Assembly (NCBI GenBank): GCA_965222975.1
Contig: CBDCVJ010000086.1
Coordinates: 248,001-312,000, forward strand
DNA from: UBA6168 sp965222975
GTDB lineage: Bacteria; Bacteroidota; Bacteroidia; Chitinophagales; Saprospiraceae
Reading direction: 5' to 3'
DNA length: 64,000 nt
Shown in pieces: positions 29,801 to 32,821 of the stretch; within the stretch, counting starts at the first letter, position 1; each line of letters opens with the position of its first letter. Both the position numbers and the translations under genes were made by a program. The notes beneath the pieces are model-generated. The model saw only the letters and a program-made list of their open reading frames with translations, was not told the origin of the DNA and made no database searches.

Positions 29801-30913
29801 TGGAGGAGCATTGACATCTGGAACTGGAACGACTAAATGAATTAAACCTGTTCCATCATAAACCAAAAAGTCATATCCATAAGTTGCATTATTTGCTTGA
29901 GGATTTCCAGTAATGGTTGTTGTAGCAGTCAAAGGATCATCGTCTTCACACCCACTTACTGGGTTTCCGTCCAAAGTGCCTCCTTCAGCTTCACAGCAAG
30001 ATCCTACGCCTGGATTAATTGTAACTGAAACACTTGTTAAGCATATAGTATTGTTAGAGCATCTTACAACAACTATATACGTGTCTGGTGGTAATAAGGA
30101 AAAAGAATTACTCGGACCATAAGTACTTCCACCATCAATGGAGTATTCCAAAGTGCCAGTACATCCATCGCTACCTCCGACTGTTGCATTAATAGTAAAT
30201 GACCCATCATTTCCTCCAATACATGATTCATGCATCACATTAGCAGGAGAAGCAGATATAGTACATTCTGGTTCGCATCGCCCTGGTGGGAATCCAGGGT
30301 CACCGTTTACCACTGGAACAAATACAGTTGTTGTCAGGACATCTCCATTATTATCGGTAAAAACAAAAGTATAGTCCCCTCCTTTTAGAGTATTGGTTGT
30401 ACCAATACTGCCTTCATTATAAGGTACACCAGTTAATACAGCTGGAAAACCAGGTTTCGGCGCTCCAATAATGTTAGAAGGGCCCCCAACGGTTTGGATG
30501 GTATAAGGTCCGGCACAAGAGGCATGATCATTATCCGCTAATTCGAATTCCGTCCGACCATTACTTGCATTGCAATTATTGGGCATCTCTAAATCAACCA
30601 AGGTGATTGTTAATTCACACTGTCCTACCACTCTCTCCGGCTTCATCCCTAATAAAATAAATACCATTAAGCAGGATAAGAATAATAAATTCTTAGAATA
30701 ATGTCTATTGATAAATTGAAAAGGATTTACCAGATAAGAAACCAGCTGATTAAAAAATGGGTAATGTTTTTTCATGAGATCAAGTTTGTTAATAGTCCTT
30801 TTGTCTTTTTTATTAGAAAATGATTTTTCCTGCCATAGAGAGGCATGAGATAAATCGGTACCCTCAAAAAGAATGGAAATTTTTTTTGATAGGAGGCTTA
30901 GGTTGAAATTCAT
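5897..30913 (-). CDS. Giant T9SS-secreted repeat protein (HYR/SprB/PKD-like adhesin), 8,338 aa
   Basis: A single open frame of 25 kb. The N-terminus has a hydrophobic export segment (NLLFLSCLMVFILLG, residues about 75-90) ending near VVGQ; the Met at residue 47 (MKKHYPFF, position 30775) may be the true start. Order of domains, residues approximate: SprB-like region to 430; ten 91-residue repeats 432-1342; two BIG2-like domains 1343-1485; PKD-like and HYR domains in three super-repeats of about 885 residues 1690-4340; 23 SprB-like repeats 4434-6241; HYR-type domains (CPADI..., TAPTFTCP, DNC) 6241-7000; further Cys-rich HYR-like domains to 7928; a carboxypeptidase-regulatory-like fold with dockerin-like Asp loops 7928-8108; a cohesin-like domain 8111-8251; a T9SS type A sorting domain 8254-8338 (NTPNPFNKQT...). 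The family role is surface adhesion or gliding on a substrate; here it is inference. No PorP/SprF partner is next to it. Residues about 7490-7740 are encoded by unusually GC-rich DNA. Confidence 0.95.
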   Translation of the reverse strand: MNFNLSLLSKKISILFEGTDLSHASLWQEKSFSNKKDKRTINKLDLMKKHYPFFNQLVSYLVNPFQFINRHYSKNLLFLSCLMVFILLGMKPERVVGQCELTITLVDLEMPNNCNASNGRTEFELADNDHASCAGPYTIQTVGGPSNIIGAPKPGFPAVLTGVPYNEGSIGTTNTLKGGDYTFVFTDNNGDVLTTTVFVPVVNGDPGFPPGRCEPECTISASPANVMHESCIGGNDGSFTINATVGGSDGCTGTLEYSIDGGSTYGPSNSFSLLPPDTYIVVVRCSNNTICLTSVSVTINPGVGSCCEAEGGTLDGNPVSGCEDDDPLTATTTITGNPQANNATYGYDFLVYDGTGLIHLVVPVPDVNAPPAVDLTSLAVGTYTMCGFSYLEADFNPMVGDDVDDYNTAIGPPDEDCGDFSDGCKTVTIEANPTAFTVTGGGTYCSDDVMAQAIGLNGSQAGVNYALIRDGITTVETVAGTGAALNFTPQTTAGTYTVVATNATPQACETDMTGNAVVAIETAPTAFTVSGGGTYCSDDIMAQAIGLNGSQTGVNYALIRDGITTVETVAGTGAALNFTSQTVAGTYTVVATSTTPQACDTDMDGNAVVAVETAPTAFTVTGGGTYCSDDVMAQAIGLSNSQIGVNYALVRDGITTVETVAGTGAPLNFTSQTVAGTYTIVATSTTPQACDTDMTGNAVVAIETAPTVFTVTGGGTYCSDDVMAQAISLGGSQTGVNYALIRDGITTVETVAGTGALLFFTPQTVPGTYTVVATSTTPQACDTDMDGNAVVAIETAPTAFTVTGGGTYCSDDVMAQAIGLSNSQIGVNYALIRDGITTVQTLAGTGAVLNFTPQTTAGTYTVVATNTTPQACDTDMNGNAVVAVETAPTAFTVTGGGTYCSDDVMAQAIGLSNSQIGVNYALIRDGITTVETVAGTGAPLNFTPQTTAGTYTVVATSTTPQACDTDMNGNAVVAVEIAPTIFTVTGGGTYCSDDIMAQAIGLNGSQSGVNYALIRDGTTTVETVAGTGASLNFTPQTVAGTYSVVATSTTPQACDTDMNGNAVVAVETAPTAFTVTGGGTYCSDDVMAQAIGLSNSQLGVNYTLIRDGITTVEILLGTGAPLNFTPQTVAGTYTVVATNTTLQACDTDMNGNAVVAVETVPTAFTVTGGGTYCSDDVMAQAIGLNGSQSGVNYALVRNGITTVEIVAGTGAVLNFTPQTIAGTYTVVATSTTPQACDTDMNGSAVVAIETAPTTFTVTGGGAYCSDDVMAQAISLNGSQSGVNYALIRDGITTVEIVAGTGAALNFMPQTIAGTYTVVATSTTPQACDTDMAGSAIVTINISPSINGTTSVCVGLTTMLTGTGIPAAIDPYTSSNTAVATVNNSGLVTGVDAGIAIITYTDNNGCTATATVTVNDNPMLAGITTVCVGQTTMLTGTGTPAISDPYTSSNVLVATVNNSGLVTGVGTGVTVITYTDANGCTTTANVTVNANPTITLGANPVVCQGTTNATLSYSGTTGSPDEIMINYDATANGQGFTDVAFTVLNASPISLVIPAGAAPDTYDGTIKVQNTTTGCISSEVAFTVTINDNPSCSIINGPTNICADDTDLTFDADPTGAGLTHSWSISGAGTITMGMNSSTVTVDPTGGGSFTLTLTITDTNVSPNCSSTCSETYTVNASPGVSPPLGNVGPLCPEAGDIVQPIPLSSIPPDFATIYMWEVLNDQPPALNDIIVDATETGSATGPDPFITGLELTGNEGTVTVRVTPTLNGCPGIPIEFDIVVNDDNGLHFTNCPIFPVMKPNDLGLCSAVVTWVPPTAIDVCSGGSGITISHTSIPLKDPGTNTPYGSGDAFPVGTTTIIYTADDGNGNTTTCSFDVIVMDTEAPQVTCPANMVVDADAADCVWDAMGLGATTSDNCVSPLVLNHVITGATTGSGSGNVADGTDFNLGFSEVCYTVAESNDPNALSATCCFKVKVQNPITATPSMLMECSTDPQGTSATFDLTTANAAIINGQANVSISYHATYADALSGTPAIGTPAAFVSPNKIIYARVEHDVTGCFAIAALELIVKSRPQLIYSVVDESCDGADDGAITLTVIGGDAPYVFNWDDLGPPPPAEPQNRTALADGTYDVTVTDANGCTHSASISVGSHPNPSVTATSNSPVCEGDAIQLTSTVSSGVAPYSYAWSGPNSYVSTNPNPTILSATSSHAGEYTVVVTDVNGCQGTGTTSSVVVNPNPACSISNGPQSVCDGTTGHTYMAPPGMDTYTWSISGNGSIDGSNTGQTVTVDADAGVGHYELTLTIVLDNCASTCSQTVVVRENPVCSIAGADEVCANSTGLSFVATGGMMTYAWSITNANGESIVAGTEDDPTVMVNAGTGDFTLTLTITDGNGCSSTCTKTVQVNANPTCTINGPASVCASSMNNAYTGPGGGVFYAWSILGGGNATIMGAANMQTVSVNATGVGSFTLQLIVTDANGCTSTCTEDIDVTPNPVANAGANVEICEGQNTVIGVAPVGGFTYAWTPTTGLSDPTIANPTASPSITTTYTVVMTNGTTGCSDSDDVTVTVKPVPVVTPIPDVGTLCPNAGDMVPDVLLSSIPPNSGTVFNWTTNDPSNVVMGAETDSDTGLSPTVSGLTLTGNEGTATVTVTATLNGCTSAAVTFDIIVDDANGLHFVNCPNPSIMKPNDLGECSAAVTWTPPTAIDDCTPGGSISVTHTSNPLRDPMNNIPYGPGDEFPRGTTTITYTAMDGNGNTATCIFDVMVMDTEAPTLECPPSMTVEANSSGCTWNAMGLGVTSNDNCENTVLTHEVYGATTASGNGNANSVNFNIGTSTVCYTLTEAADPGGNGLLSTTCCFDVTVINPVFANPGMLMVCSNNPQGNSGTFNLFAANIQVRGLQPGTIVTYYPTFVAAQNGFPLIPMPANLTSISRTIYARVSDVNGCFAVAPVQLLVKSGPQILYAVEDESCESAMGGAMDGAISLTIIGGNAPYTFNWGDLGPPPPAEPQNRTGLDDGTYMVTATDVNGCSDMATIDVGTNNPPTVTAASNSPVCMGSPILLTASPSGGTAPYSYAWTGPNGFASANADPSLIATGAAAGPYTVIVTDVNGCTGSSTTTVVVNANPACDIDGDDEICDGSTGNTYDAPVIAGADYDWSIIGNGTIPGATNGSSVDVSANGEGNFTLILTITENGCSSTCTKTVVVNDNPLCMIEGDDEVCDGSTGNIYTGPVGMASYLWSIADNGTIVGDDDDPTVSVTATTAGTFTLTLTVVDGEGCESTCTKTVTVGSNTTCDITGDDSVCEGSMGNAYFGPGGNVFYDWSISGNGSIVGASNMQTVIVDATTAGTFELTLTTIDILGCESTCMYEVDVTPNPTASAGGDESICEGDDVQIGGSPTGSGGTSPLTYAWTPTTGLDDPTIANPTASPTTTTEYTVVVSDDEGCSDSDQMTVTVNPVPIVIAIPNVGPLCPSTGDFVPAIVLASIPPDANTEFDWEVTNDPDDIIDDGFDSGTETGADPLITSMLLSGNEGVAVVTVTPTLGSCVGDPVTFLVFASDANGLHFVNCPATPIMKPNDPGLCSAEVDWTHPTAIDDCTSGGPITVSHISNPVKDAGPPVEYYQPGDDIPAGTPVTIVYTADDGNGNQAICSFQIMVMDNEAPTITCPANVTVDANNNGCTWDATGLAPLNTDDNCENPILSHTVSGATTASGNGDVNNVNFNVGTSTVCYTVTEENDPDGNGRLSTTCCFTVTVENPVDAFSEMLMVCSDSPQGELGTFDLTNAEGTIIGGQIGVDVTYHVSVEAAIAGTPDIINETDFVSTSKIVFARVTNASGCFAVAPIQLVVKSGPQLLYAVEDESCDGENDGSITLTVVGGDPNYNYDWADMPGTDNDKNRANLAPDTYTVIVTDGNGCSDTKAITVGSNPNPDVSAGNDFAVCEGDLIQLSSSVTSGTAPFTYSWTGPNGFASSDSHPTRLATSAADGDYTVVVTDVNGCTDNDDVTVTVNALPVCEIDGEDSVCNGTSGNTYTGPDNMSIYSWSIIGNGMIVGSTSNQTVEVTATGLGNFTLTLTITNSNECSSTCSKTVTVDPNPMCIIEGDDDVCDGSTNNIYTGPAGMSSYDWSIIGDGSIVGVNTNQSVNVTATGPGAFTLTLTIIDADGCTSTCTKVVEVNPNPVCNIVGPNELCGGTSGNLYFGPGGNVFYDWSIVGAGTITSGTHDQTVTVDADAAGGVYTLTLVVTDAEGCSSTCDYPVTVNPAVTANAGDDEAICAGESTMLNGSASGGTPMYFYSWSPSTGLSATNIANPTASPTVTTVYTLTVTDSEGCTDTDEVTITVKPVPVVVAIPNVGPICSPEDGDLVPAIILSSIPPNAGTVFNWEVTDDPDDIIDDATDDGIESGADPLITSMSLTGNGGTATVTVTATLDGCESDPVTFTITTDDLSANITDVENADCAGGDNGSATANGINGLPPYSYAWSNGQNTQTATGLAAGGYNVTVTDANGCSVVVAVTITDPTLLILKIDDIIDETCFQNNDGSVTVSVIGGTSPYTFSAPLSPTGPTALTTATASNLAAGTYQFMVTDAKGCTAMATATVDQPTLLIAEMIHKTDILCHGDDDGTATVNATGGTTPYTYLWSASAGGQMTATAINLPPGNHIVTVTDAKNCIATATVNIAEPDELKLLLQNKIDVSCKDGSDGYIYVHTMGGTGPFTYDWSGTTPVPIDDAEDAQNLGAGTYLLKVTDANGCEATLGPIEIEEPPLLTVSIPTWTDADCAGNETGSATAEANGGTPGSGYTYAWSNGQTGPNATGLHAGGYTVTATDANGCTAVAAVFISDPNLLVLKIEDITDVSCNGEDDGIVEVSVIGGTPPYTFASPLSMTSPTTATASGLTAGTYLFMVTDDNDCVAMATATVDEPTLLIAEIIHHTDVSCEGEEDGTATVNATGGTTPYTYLWDNGETTATASMLDPGTHTVIVKDANDCEATAEVEIGEPEELRLNLHDVIHVSCHGGRDGFIYISLDGGTGPFNYKWEGTDPEPIDNGQDAQNIGAGFYTLWVMDANGCVDDIGPIEVTEPPLLTASISDVEDADCAGNETGSAKANGHGGTPGYTYLWSNGQTSRTATGLHAGGYTVTVTDDNGCTAVAAVTISDPNQLVLKIEDIEDARCDDYESGEIEVSVIGGTPPYDFSSPLEATGPNTAEADDLRAGTYLLMVTDANGCVAMATATVDEPTLLIAEIISHTDVTCEDEDDGTATVNATGGTTPYTYEWDNGATTATATGLSPGVHTVTVTDDHRCEATAEVIIEEPDELKLNLSYKIDVSCYGGSDGYIFVSTSGGTGPFTYKWSGTDPDPIDDAQDAQNIGAGIYYLRVIDANGCKDDLGPIEITEPPLLTASISDIVEADCAGNETGSAKANGNGGTPIPGTEYTYRWSNGQTTQTATGLAAGGYTVTITDDNGCTAVAAVTISDPNLLVLKIEDITDVSCYGEDDGAVDVSVIGGTPPYVFTQPLSLTGATIATANGLTAGTYLFMVTDDNGCQAMATATVDEPTLLIAEIVAHTDVTCEGEDDGTAVVNATGGTTPYTYSWDNGSTSALATGLTPGTHMVTVKDANDCEATAEVIIGEPDKLELALDFKTDVSCNGGNDGFIFVETTGGTGPFNYVWTGTNPEPVDNAEDAQNIGAGTYNLDVIDANGCVASLGPIVINEPTLLTASISGIVDADCAGNETGSATANGTGGTPDYTYAWSNGQTTQTATGLTAGGYNVTITDANGCTAVAAVTISDPNLLVLKIENISDATCNGYDDGSVDVSVIGGTPPYNFTLPLSATNPSTATADGLVAGTYLFMVTDFNGCVAMATATVDEPTLLIAEIIDHEGVSCEDEDDGTATVNATGGTTPYTYEWDNGSTSATATGLTPGTHTVTVTDANGCEATAEVTIEEPDELELNLSSTINVSCYGGSDGYIFISQSGGTGPFTYKWSGTNPDPIDDAQDAQHIGAGIYKVEVIDANGCKDVIDDIEITQPTLLTASISDVVDADCSGNETGSAKANGAGGTPGYTYAWSNGQTSQTATGLSAGGYNVTITDDNGCTAVAAVTISDPSGLELIIENVTNETCNEFDDGTIEVSVIGGVGPYTFDLPLVKTGPNTATASGLAAGTYLLRVTDDNDCEAVATTVVDQPTELLAELISQTDETCNGANDGSATVNATGGTTPYSYLWSASAGGQTGFTATNLPAGPHSVTVTDANGCSKEVALVIGQGQSFDMDDFNDLGTLCPGVTVDNILISSLPPLPNATYSWTGGAAVGLVDGNTTGLTPYIPSFTTTIAVDPADYPIMATVTVTGTVNGCTDVETFTIIIDDDNSLAFITCPADIIVNNDPDLCGADVNWTPPLASDNCTPIGNIVISQTDGSGLSSGDFFPVGTTAIQYTADDGNGNTVTCDFNVTVADEQIPNAVCKDIVVELDADGEVSIVAADVDGGSTDNCTDPADLDISITNGDFTCAELGPNMVVLLVEDEAGNQAICQAVVMVVDNIAPTFTCPASPMLIPGCDGLVPDLLTGILDEDDNCGSVTLTQNPLPGVSIGNMGGNSVDVVITATDPSGNTTTCTVTVQIEDDLDPFFVNCPTGITVANDPDQCSAIINWPDPVAMDNCDPLVVTQTGGPSSGVTVLVGSPQTVIYEAEDGSGNTITCEFDIQVVDTQKPEFATTMPLDETVECDAIPAVFVFMPMMHAYDNCTDPEDITFTFEEISDQDPDPATCGHYTYLIQRIWTIEDEAGNTRTYTQKVYVEDTTAPTFTVPVDITLECDEDQTTMVTDAADNCAATGFLTIEFDDVSTQSNDPSTCEYYNYTITRTWTVSDPCGNSTTGVQTITVEDTTAPDVICQDITVELDMNGMVIISANDINAGSSDNCADLANLTLSVDESQFDCDDLGENVVTLTVSDPCGNTSTCTATVTVEDNIVPVITCPADLTINLDPGECEAKPKHMATVIDNCPVDVVSVPPSGTFLPIGTTVVVYTATDEAGNFATCSFNITVVEYPASNSGLTCNDLVQVSLDASCEALIGADMILEGTGYGCYDDFQITVMEQNGVTIPNNPLVTSEYIGETLVVMVYDPDSGNTCWGQILIEDKLAPEIECAPDLVLNCNVSSDSSVTGIPQLLSCEDTVTITYVDEYFDHGCDNIVLDIVRTWTFTDGEGNASSCEQLISYKKPSLSEVEFPANRDEVSGTALDCSDVAEDPSLPYPDEEGGRPTLDGLPIIPGSVCNFSIGYSDVILEICQGGFSYEILRTWTVRDMCLPLEPGVNPIQHIQSIKILDMTGPEVDCPPTATVSTTGTSCESYYVLPYIDIQDDCSGLDTVIITGPISGPDTNNLILDLPMGVHEINYTAFDLCGNISTCTTELTVVDQTVPVTICDEITDVNLSSSGIATVFAETFDDGSYDECCLDRFEVRKMDDECGISGNTSFGPSVTFCCEDAAASPIMVVFRAVDCLGNTNECMVEVNVNDKTPPILTSCPANERVSCDWYAEFLETQLANAAPEDQCDILNQYFGNAVYQDDCNPDVTCTVDIDLDQCLEGEIERLWEAEDGAGNSNSSQDCRQRIFVDQVSDFVVEFPQHRNDDLLGGHLPAVECGDTVPDFGEPKIFYETCELVAVSYEDEVFTDVDSACYKIAREWTVINWCVVGDEIDQEVEEDSELAMRLAGCLSSLGGECDLDGDGDCDDRTFRDSWAVCNLPDAAHANQDTDPDTDPDSDPWDGFIEYTQVIKVKDSVDPVFTDGCTIPDVCITDNTCAATFTLPTPVIAECSSFITFSVTGDLGTGFGPFTDIEPGEYDVRYVAMDNCNNQTACETTVKVVDCKKPTPYCKTGLNVELMVVVPAMVEVWAADLDDNSFDNCPGDLIFSFSADTSETSIIFTCDHVEDPVGVEIWVTDASGNQDFCTTAIDIQANMDQCDDSLSVFVGGVIETEENEGVEDVNVQLSGSGQMSVMTDINGSFAFPASLGGDYTVTPLKDDDHLNGVTTYDLVLITKHILGVTLLDSPYKLIAADANKSNTVTTFDLVQIRKLILYINDQFPSNTSWRFVDKGYVFPNTMNPWQDIFPEVTNFNNVTQAILDADFVAVKIGDVNGSAATNLMGSGNDDRNMVGSLVFGVEDERLEAGETYSVEFKATDFGVQGYQFTLNFDQSKIGFVEVAPAVAGAENFGLTLLEEGVITASWNEDDVKLVGDQVIFSLVFKANQNVKLSDAIAVNSRYTVAEAYTPNGELLDVELAFNGNTPVAVFELYQNTPNPFNKQTIISFMLPEASAATLKIMDISGKVVKVVKGEFAKGYNEVTVKRRELPATGVFYYQLDTDKESATKMMLLID
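7700..8440. other. GC-rich island inside the giant gene
   Basis: Hand counts on sampled 60-base lines give 68% G+C at 7741-7800 and 72% at 8101-8160, against 42-43% at 8461-8520 and 9361-9420 in the same gene. The reading frame runs through unbroken and encodes Asp-rich Cys-containing HYR-like sequence, including WTVINWCVVGDEIDQEVEED and a (DPDT/DPDS)n stretch. The compositional step suggests a segment imported by recombination. It also explains several long but spurious overlapping frames here. Confidence 0.8.
12190..17610 (-). repeat. Array of about 23 SprB-like repeats in a higher-order unit of about 940 bp
   Basis: Within the giant gene, four different SprB-like repeats of about 78 residues (key words: ADCAGNETGSA, SVIGGTPPY, DDGTATVNATGGTTPYTY, GGTGPFTYKWSG) alternate in fixed order. 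The ADCAGNETGS word recurs six times, at about 17580, 16625, 15690, 14745, 13790 and 12850. Five units are complete; the sixth ends after three repeats and is followed by a PKD-like domain. Confidence 0.9.
17885..25850 (-). repeat. Three super-repeats of about 2.65 kb in the giant gene
   Basis: The landmark VGPLCP...GD...SIPP recurs at about 25850, 23175, 20530 and 17885. Between landmarks the same domain order is repeated: PKD-like, HYR (MKPNDLG.CSA.V.WTPPTAID), TEAP..TCPAN, a LMVCS.NPQG segment, an SprB-like EDESCDG repeat, an Ig-like SNSPVC domain, three or four Cys-containing PKD-like domains (WSI.GNG.I.G), and a PTTGLDDPTIANPTASPTTT domain. This is duplication of a whole module of about 885 residues. 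Confidence 0.88.
26885..29615 (-). repeat. Ten tandem 273-bp (91-residue) repeats
   Basis: Each unit contains FTVTGGGTYCSDDVMAQAI, a GVNYALIRDGITTVETVAGTG segment and TYTVVATSTTPQACDTDM. Units differ mainly at a few positions (for example GLNGSQ/GLSNSQ/GLGGSQ). The two Cys per unit may form a disulfide. Regular 273-base spacing is visible throughout. The array lies near the N-terminus of the giant protein. Confidence 0.95.
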
Positions 30914-32204
30914 GGTGTAATAATTTGCATCAAATAGAAGTTCGTTTTTTCTTACGAGGCTTATTCATCAAAAAGGTGGTGAACAAGTCTATTTGCACGG
31001 ATTATAGAATAGTGTTTCACGATTATTTAGAAATTGGTTTTTGTGGGTTATTGCAATTTCTATGGTATAGAAATTGCAATAGCTGCTAAAGAATTTAGAC
31101 CTCTTTAATCCTTTGTTTTTTTATGATTATGATGGTCTTTCGATCCTTGAAAATATTAGCAGTTTAAATACTCTTCTTCAAATTCCTCATTTCTAATTGT
31201 CAATAATTGCGATTTATGTTTGATCAGATTTTAGGCATAAAAATCCTACCTCTAATGAGAAGCATTTCCCATTGACAATTAAACACCTTCAGCTAAGTCA
31301 GCACAGACTTAAACTCTAAATATTCCAGTAATTTTTTTTGAATAGATCAACCAGGCTCACAATAGTGCATGGACTTATCTATCCAATGTCCACATCCACC
31401 TTCTGTGAATTTTTTTATTTGAAATTCACAGTTTGGTGATTTCCCAAAATAGTTCTAAATGATGTGTTTACTTGTTAGCTCTTAAAATCGGTTAATGGAA
31501 ATTACGACCTTAATCAACTATCAATAACGATAGGTATAGGCCATTTGGAAAGAAGTATGAAGTGAAACCGTTTTTGGACGGTAGGCCCGACGTAATGCGA
31601 GCTATGGTGGTTAGTTTGCTTTTTATTCATGAGATTAGGTTTATAATTTGCTTTTAGCCCATCCATTCAATTATGTACGAGCAATTCTAATTTAATCTAA
31701 CTGCGTGAGAGTATTTAATCTACAAAGGAATAAGTAATAAATGGCGAGGATACAAATGCTTATGCAGAGTTAATAGCAATAATAGCAATAATAGCAAGAC
31801 AATAATTCGACTGCTCAACCTTAAACCATTTACTTACCCTTATCCCAATTTTTTGTTAGAGCTGGTTGTCTAAAACGGAAACAAAAAAGAAGTCAAAAAG
31901 CGACGACAACACATCTAATAATTAATTATATGTTTCGAGTAAATGTCATTACGGATTACTCGTAAATAAGTTGCAAATATGGAGAAAATAACCCTAAAAG
32001 GGTATAGTTTCATAGTTAAAATTTTAAAAAAAACATATAAGGCATTCATTATCAACTAAGTAAATTGTCAAAAGAGAATCTATTAAGAAAGCGATTTGCA
32101 CCTGCATTCAATAATGGGCCGTAATTGTATTGTTGATTATTTTGTAAAAATATTGTTTTTTCCTACGAGTAGACACTTGCTATTGTATTGAATTGGTGAC
32201 CTCT
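30914..32204. other. 1.3-kb AT-rich region upstream of the giant gene, with hairpins
   Basis: No credible ORF. It must contain the giant gene's promoter and upstream region, although I found no clear TAnnTTTG box. Several perfect inverted repeats are visible: 31050-31080 (14-base arms), about 31401-31429 (arms CTGTGAATTT/AAATTCACAG), and TAATTGTCAAT near 31190 with its inverse near 31272. A 9-base AATAGCAAT-type word is repeated about three times at 31771-31798. Confidence 0.6.
31050..31080. promoter_or_regulatory. 14-bp perfect hairpin upstream of the giant gene
   Basis: Arms ATTGCAATTTCTAT and ATAGAAATTGCAAT around three bases, about 140 bases upstream of the longest possible start of the giant gene. 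It could be an operator or an RNA hairpin in the leader. Neither role is shown by the sequence alone. Confidence 0.4.
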
Positions 32205-32723
32205 TTAGTAGAGGGCAATTATTTTTCTTAAAAAAGACTGTACTTCTTTCCCACTTCTAAGAATAAAGGTATTTTTCTCATTTTCTAATGATCTGAGCTT
32301 TTTTAGAATGGCAGGTCTCCTCGTTTTATTGTAAAATAGTATATAATGCAAAAATTGTAATTTGATCCTTTCTGGACAGTCCTTCTGCATATCGGGGCGG
32401 GTCTTCCCAAAATATTTAATCATTCTTTTGATTACCCGAAATAAGCGTAAATAGGTAGGTGTATCCATAAAAACAATGGCATCTGCTTTTTCCAACCGCA
32501 TGTCCATGGTACTGCCATAATTCCCGTCAATGATCCAACTATCTTTTTCGGCCAGTATTTTTTTGTTTTGTTCAATCCACTCTTCCCGTGGCAGTTCGAT
32601 CCATCCCGGTGTCCAAAACACTTGATCGAGATGGATTAACTCCAGACCAGTTATTTTATGGAGTTTTTTTGCTAAAGTGGATTTTCCAGAACCGCCGCAG
32701 CCGATTATCATTATTCTTTTCAT
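32205..32723 (-). CDS. P-loop kinase-like protein (adenylate kinase / FlaR 'topology modulation' family)
   Basis: 172 residues beginning MKRIMIIGCGGSGKSTLAKK, a perfect Walker A loop (GCGGSGKST). Further segments typical of this small nucleotide-kinase-like family are LIHLDQVFWTPGW, WIIDGNYGSTMDMRLEKAD and the basic YFGKTRPDMQKDCPER region, which sits where the LID of adenylate kinases is. Members are often annotated as DNA topology modulation protein or adenylate kinase; their substrate is not established. The divergent FAD/Fe-S oxidoreductase gene starts about 100 bases away. It has no operon partner on its own strand. Confidence 0.88.
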   Translation of the reverse strand: MKRIMIIGCGGSGKSTLAKKLHKITGLELIHLDQVFWTPGWIELPREEWIEQNKKILAEKDSWIIDGNYGSTMDMRLEKADAIVFMDTPTYLRLFRVIKRMIKYFGKTRPDMQKDCPERIKLQFLHYILFYNKTRRPAILKKLRSLENEKNTFILRSGKEVQSFLRKIIALY

Positions 32724-32755
32724 GAATTAGAAATGTGGGGAAGAGCCAAATTAAA

Positions 32756-32763
32756 TAACTTTG
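32756..32763 (+). promoter_or_regulatory. Candidate Bacteroidota -7 box (TAACTTTG)
   Basis: Matches the TAnnTTTG consensus about 60 bases before the start of the FAD/Fe-S oxidoreductase gene. No clear TTG at the -33 distance is visible, so this is only a candidate. Confidence 0.35.
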
Positions 32764-32821
32764 GGCGAACAGTGTTTCCAACATAAGAAGCGCTGGCAGC
32801 ACTAATAAAGATCTTCAATTC

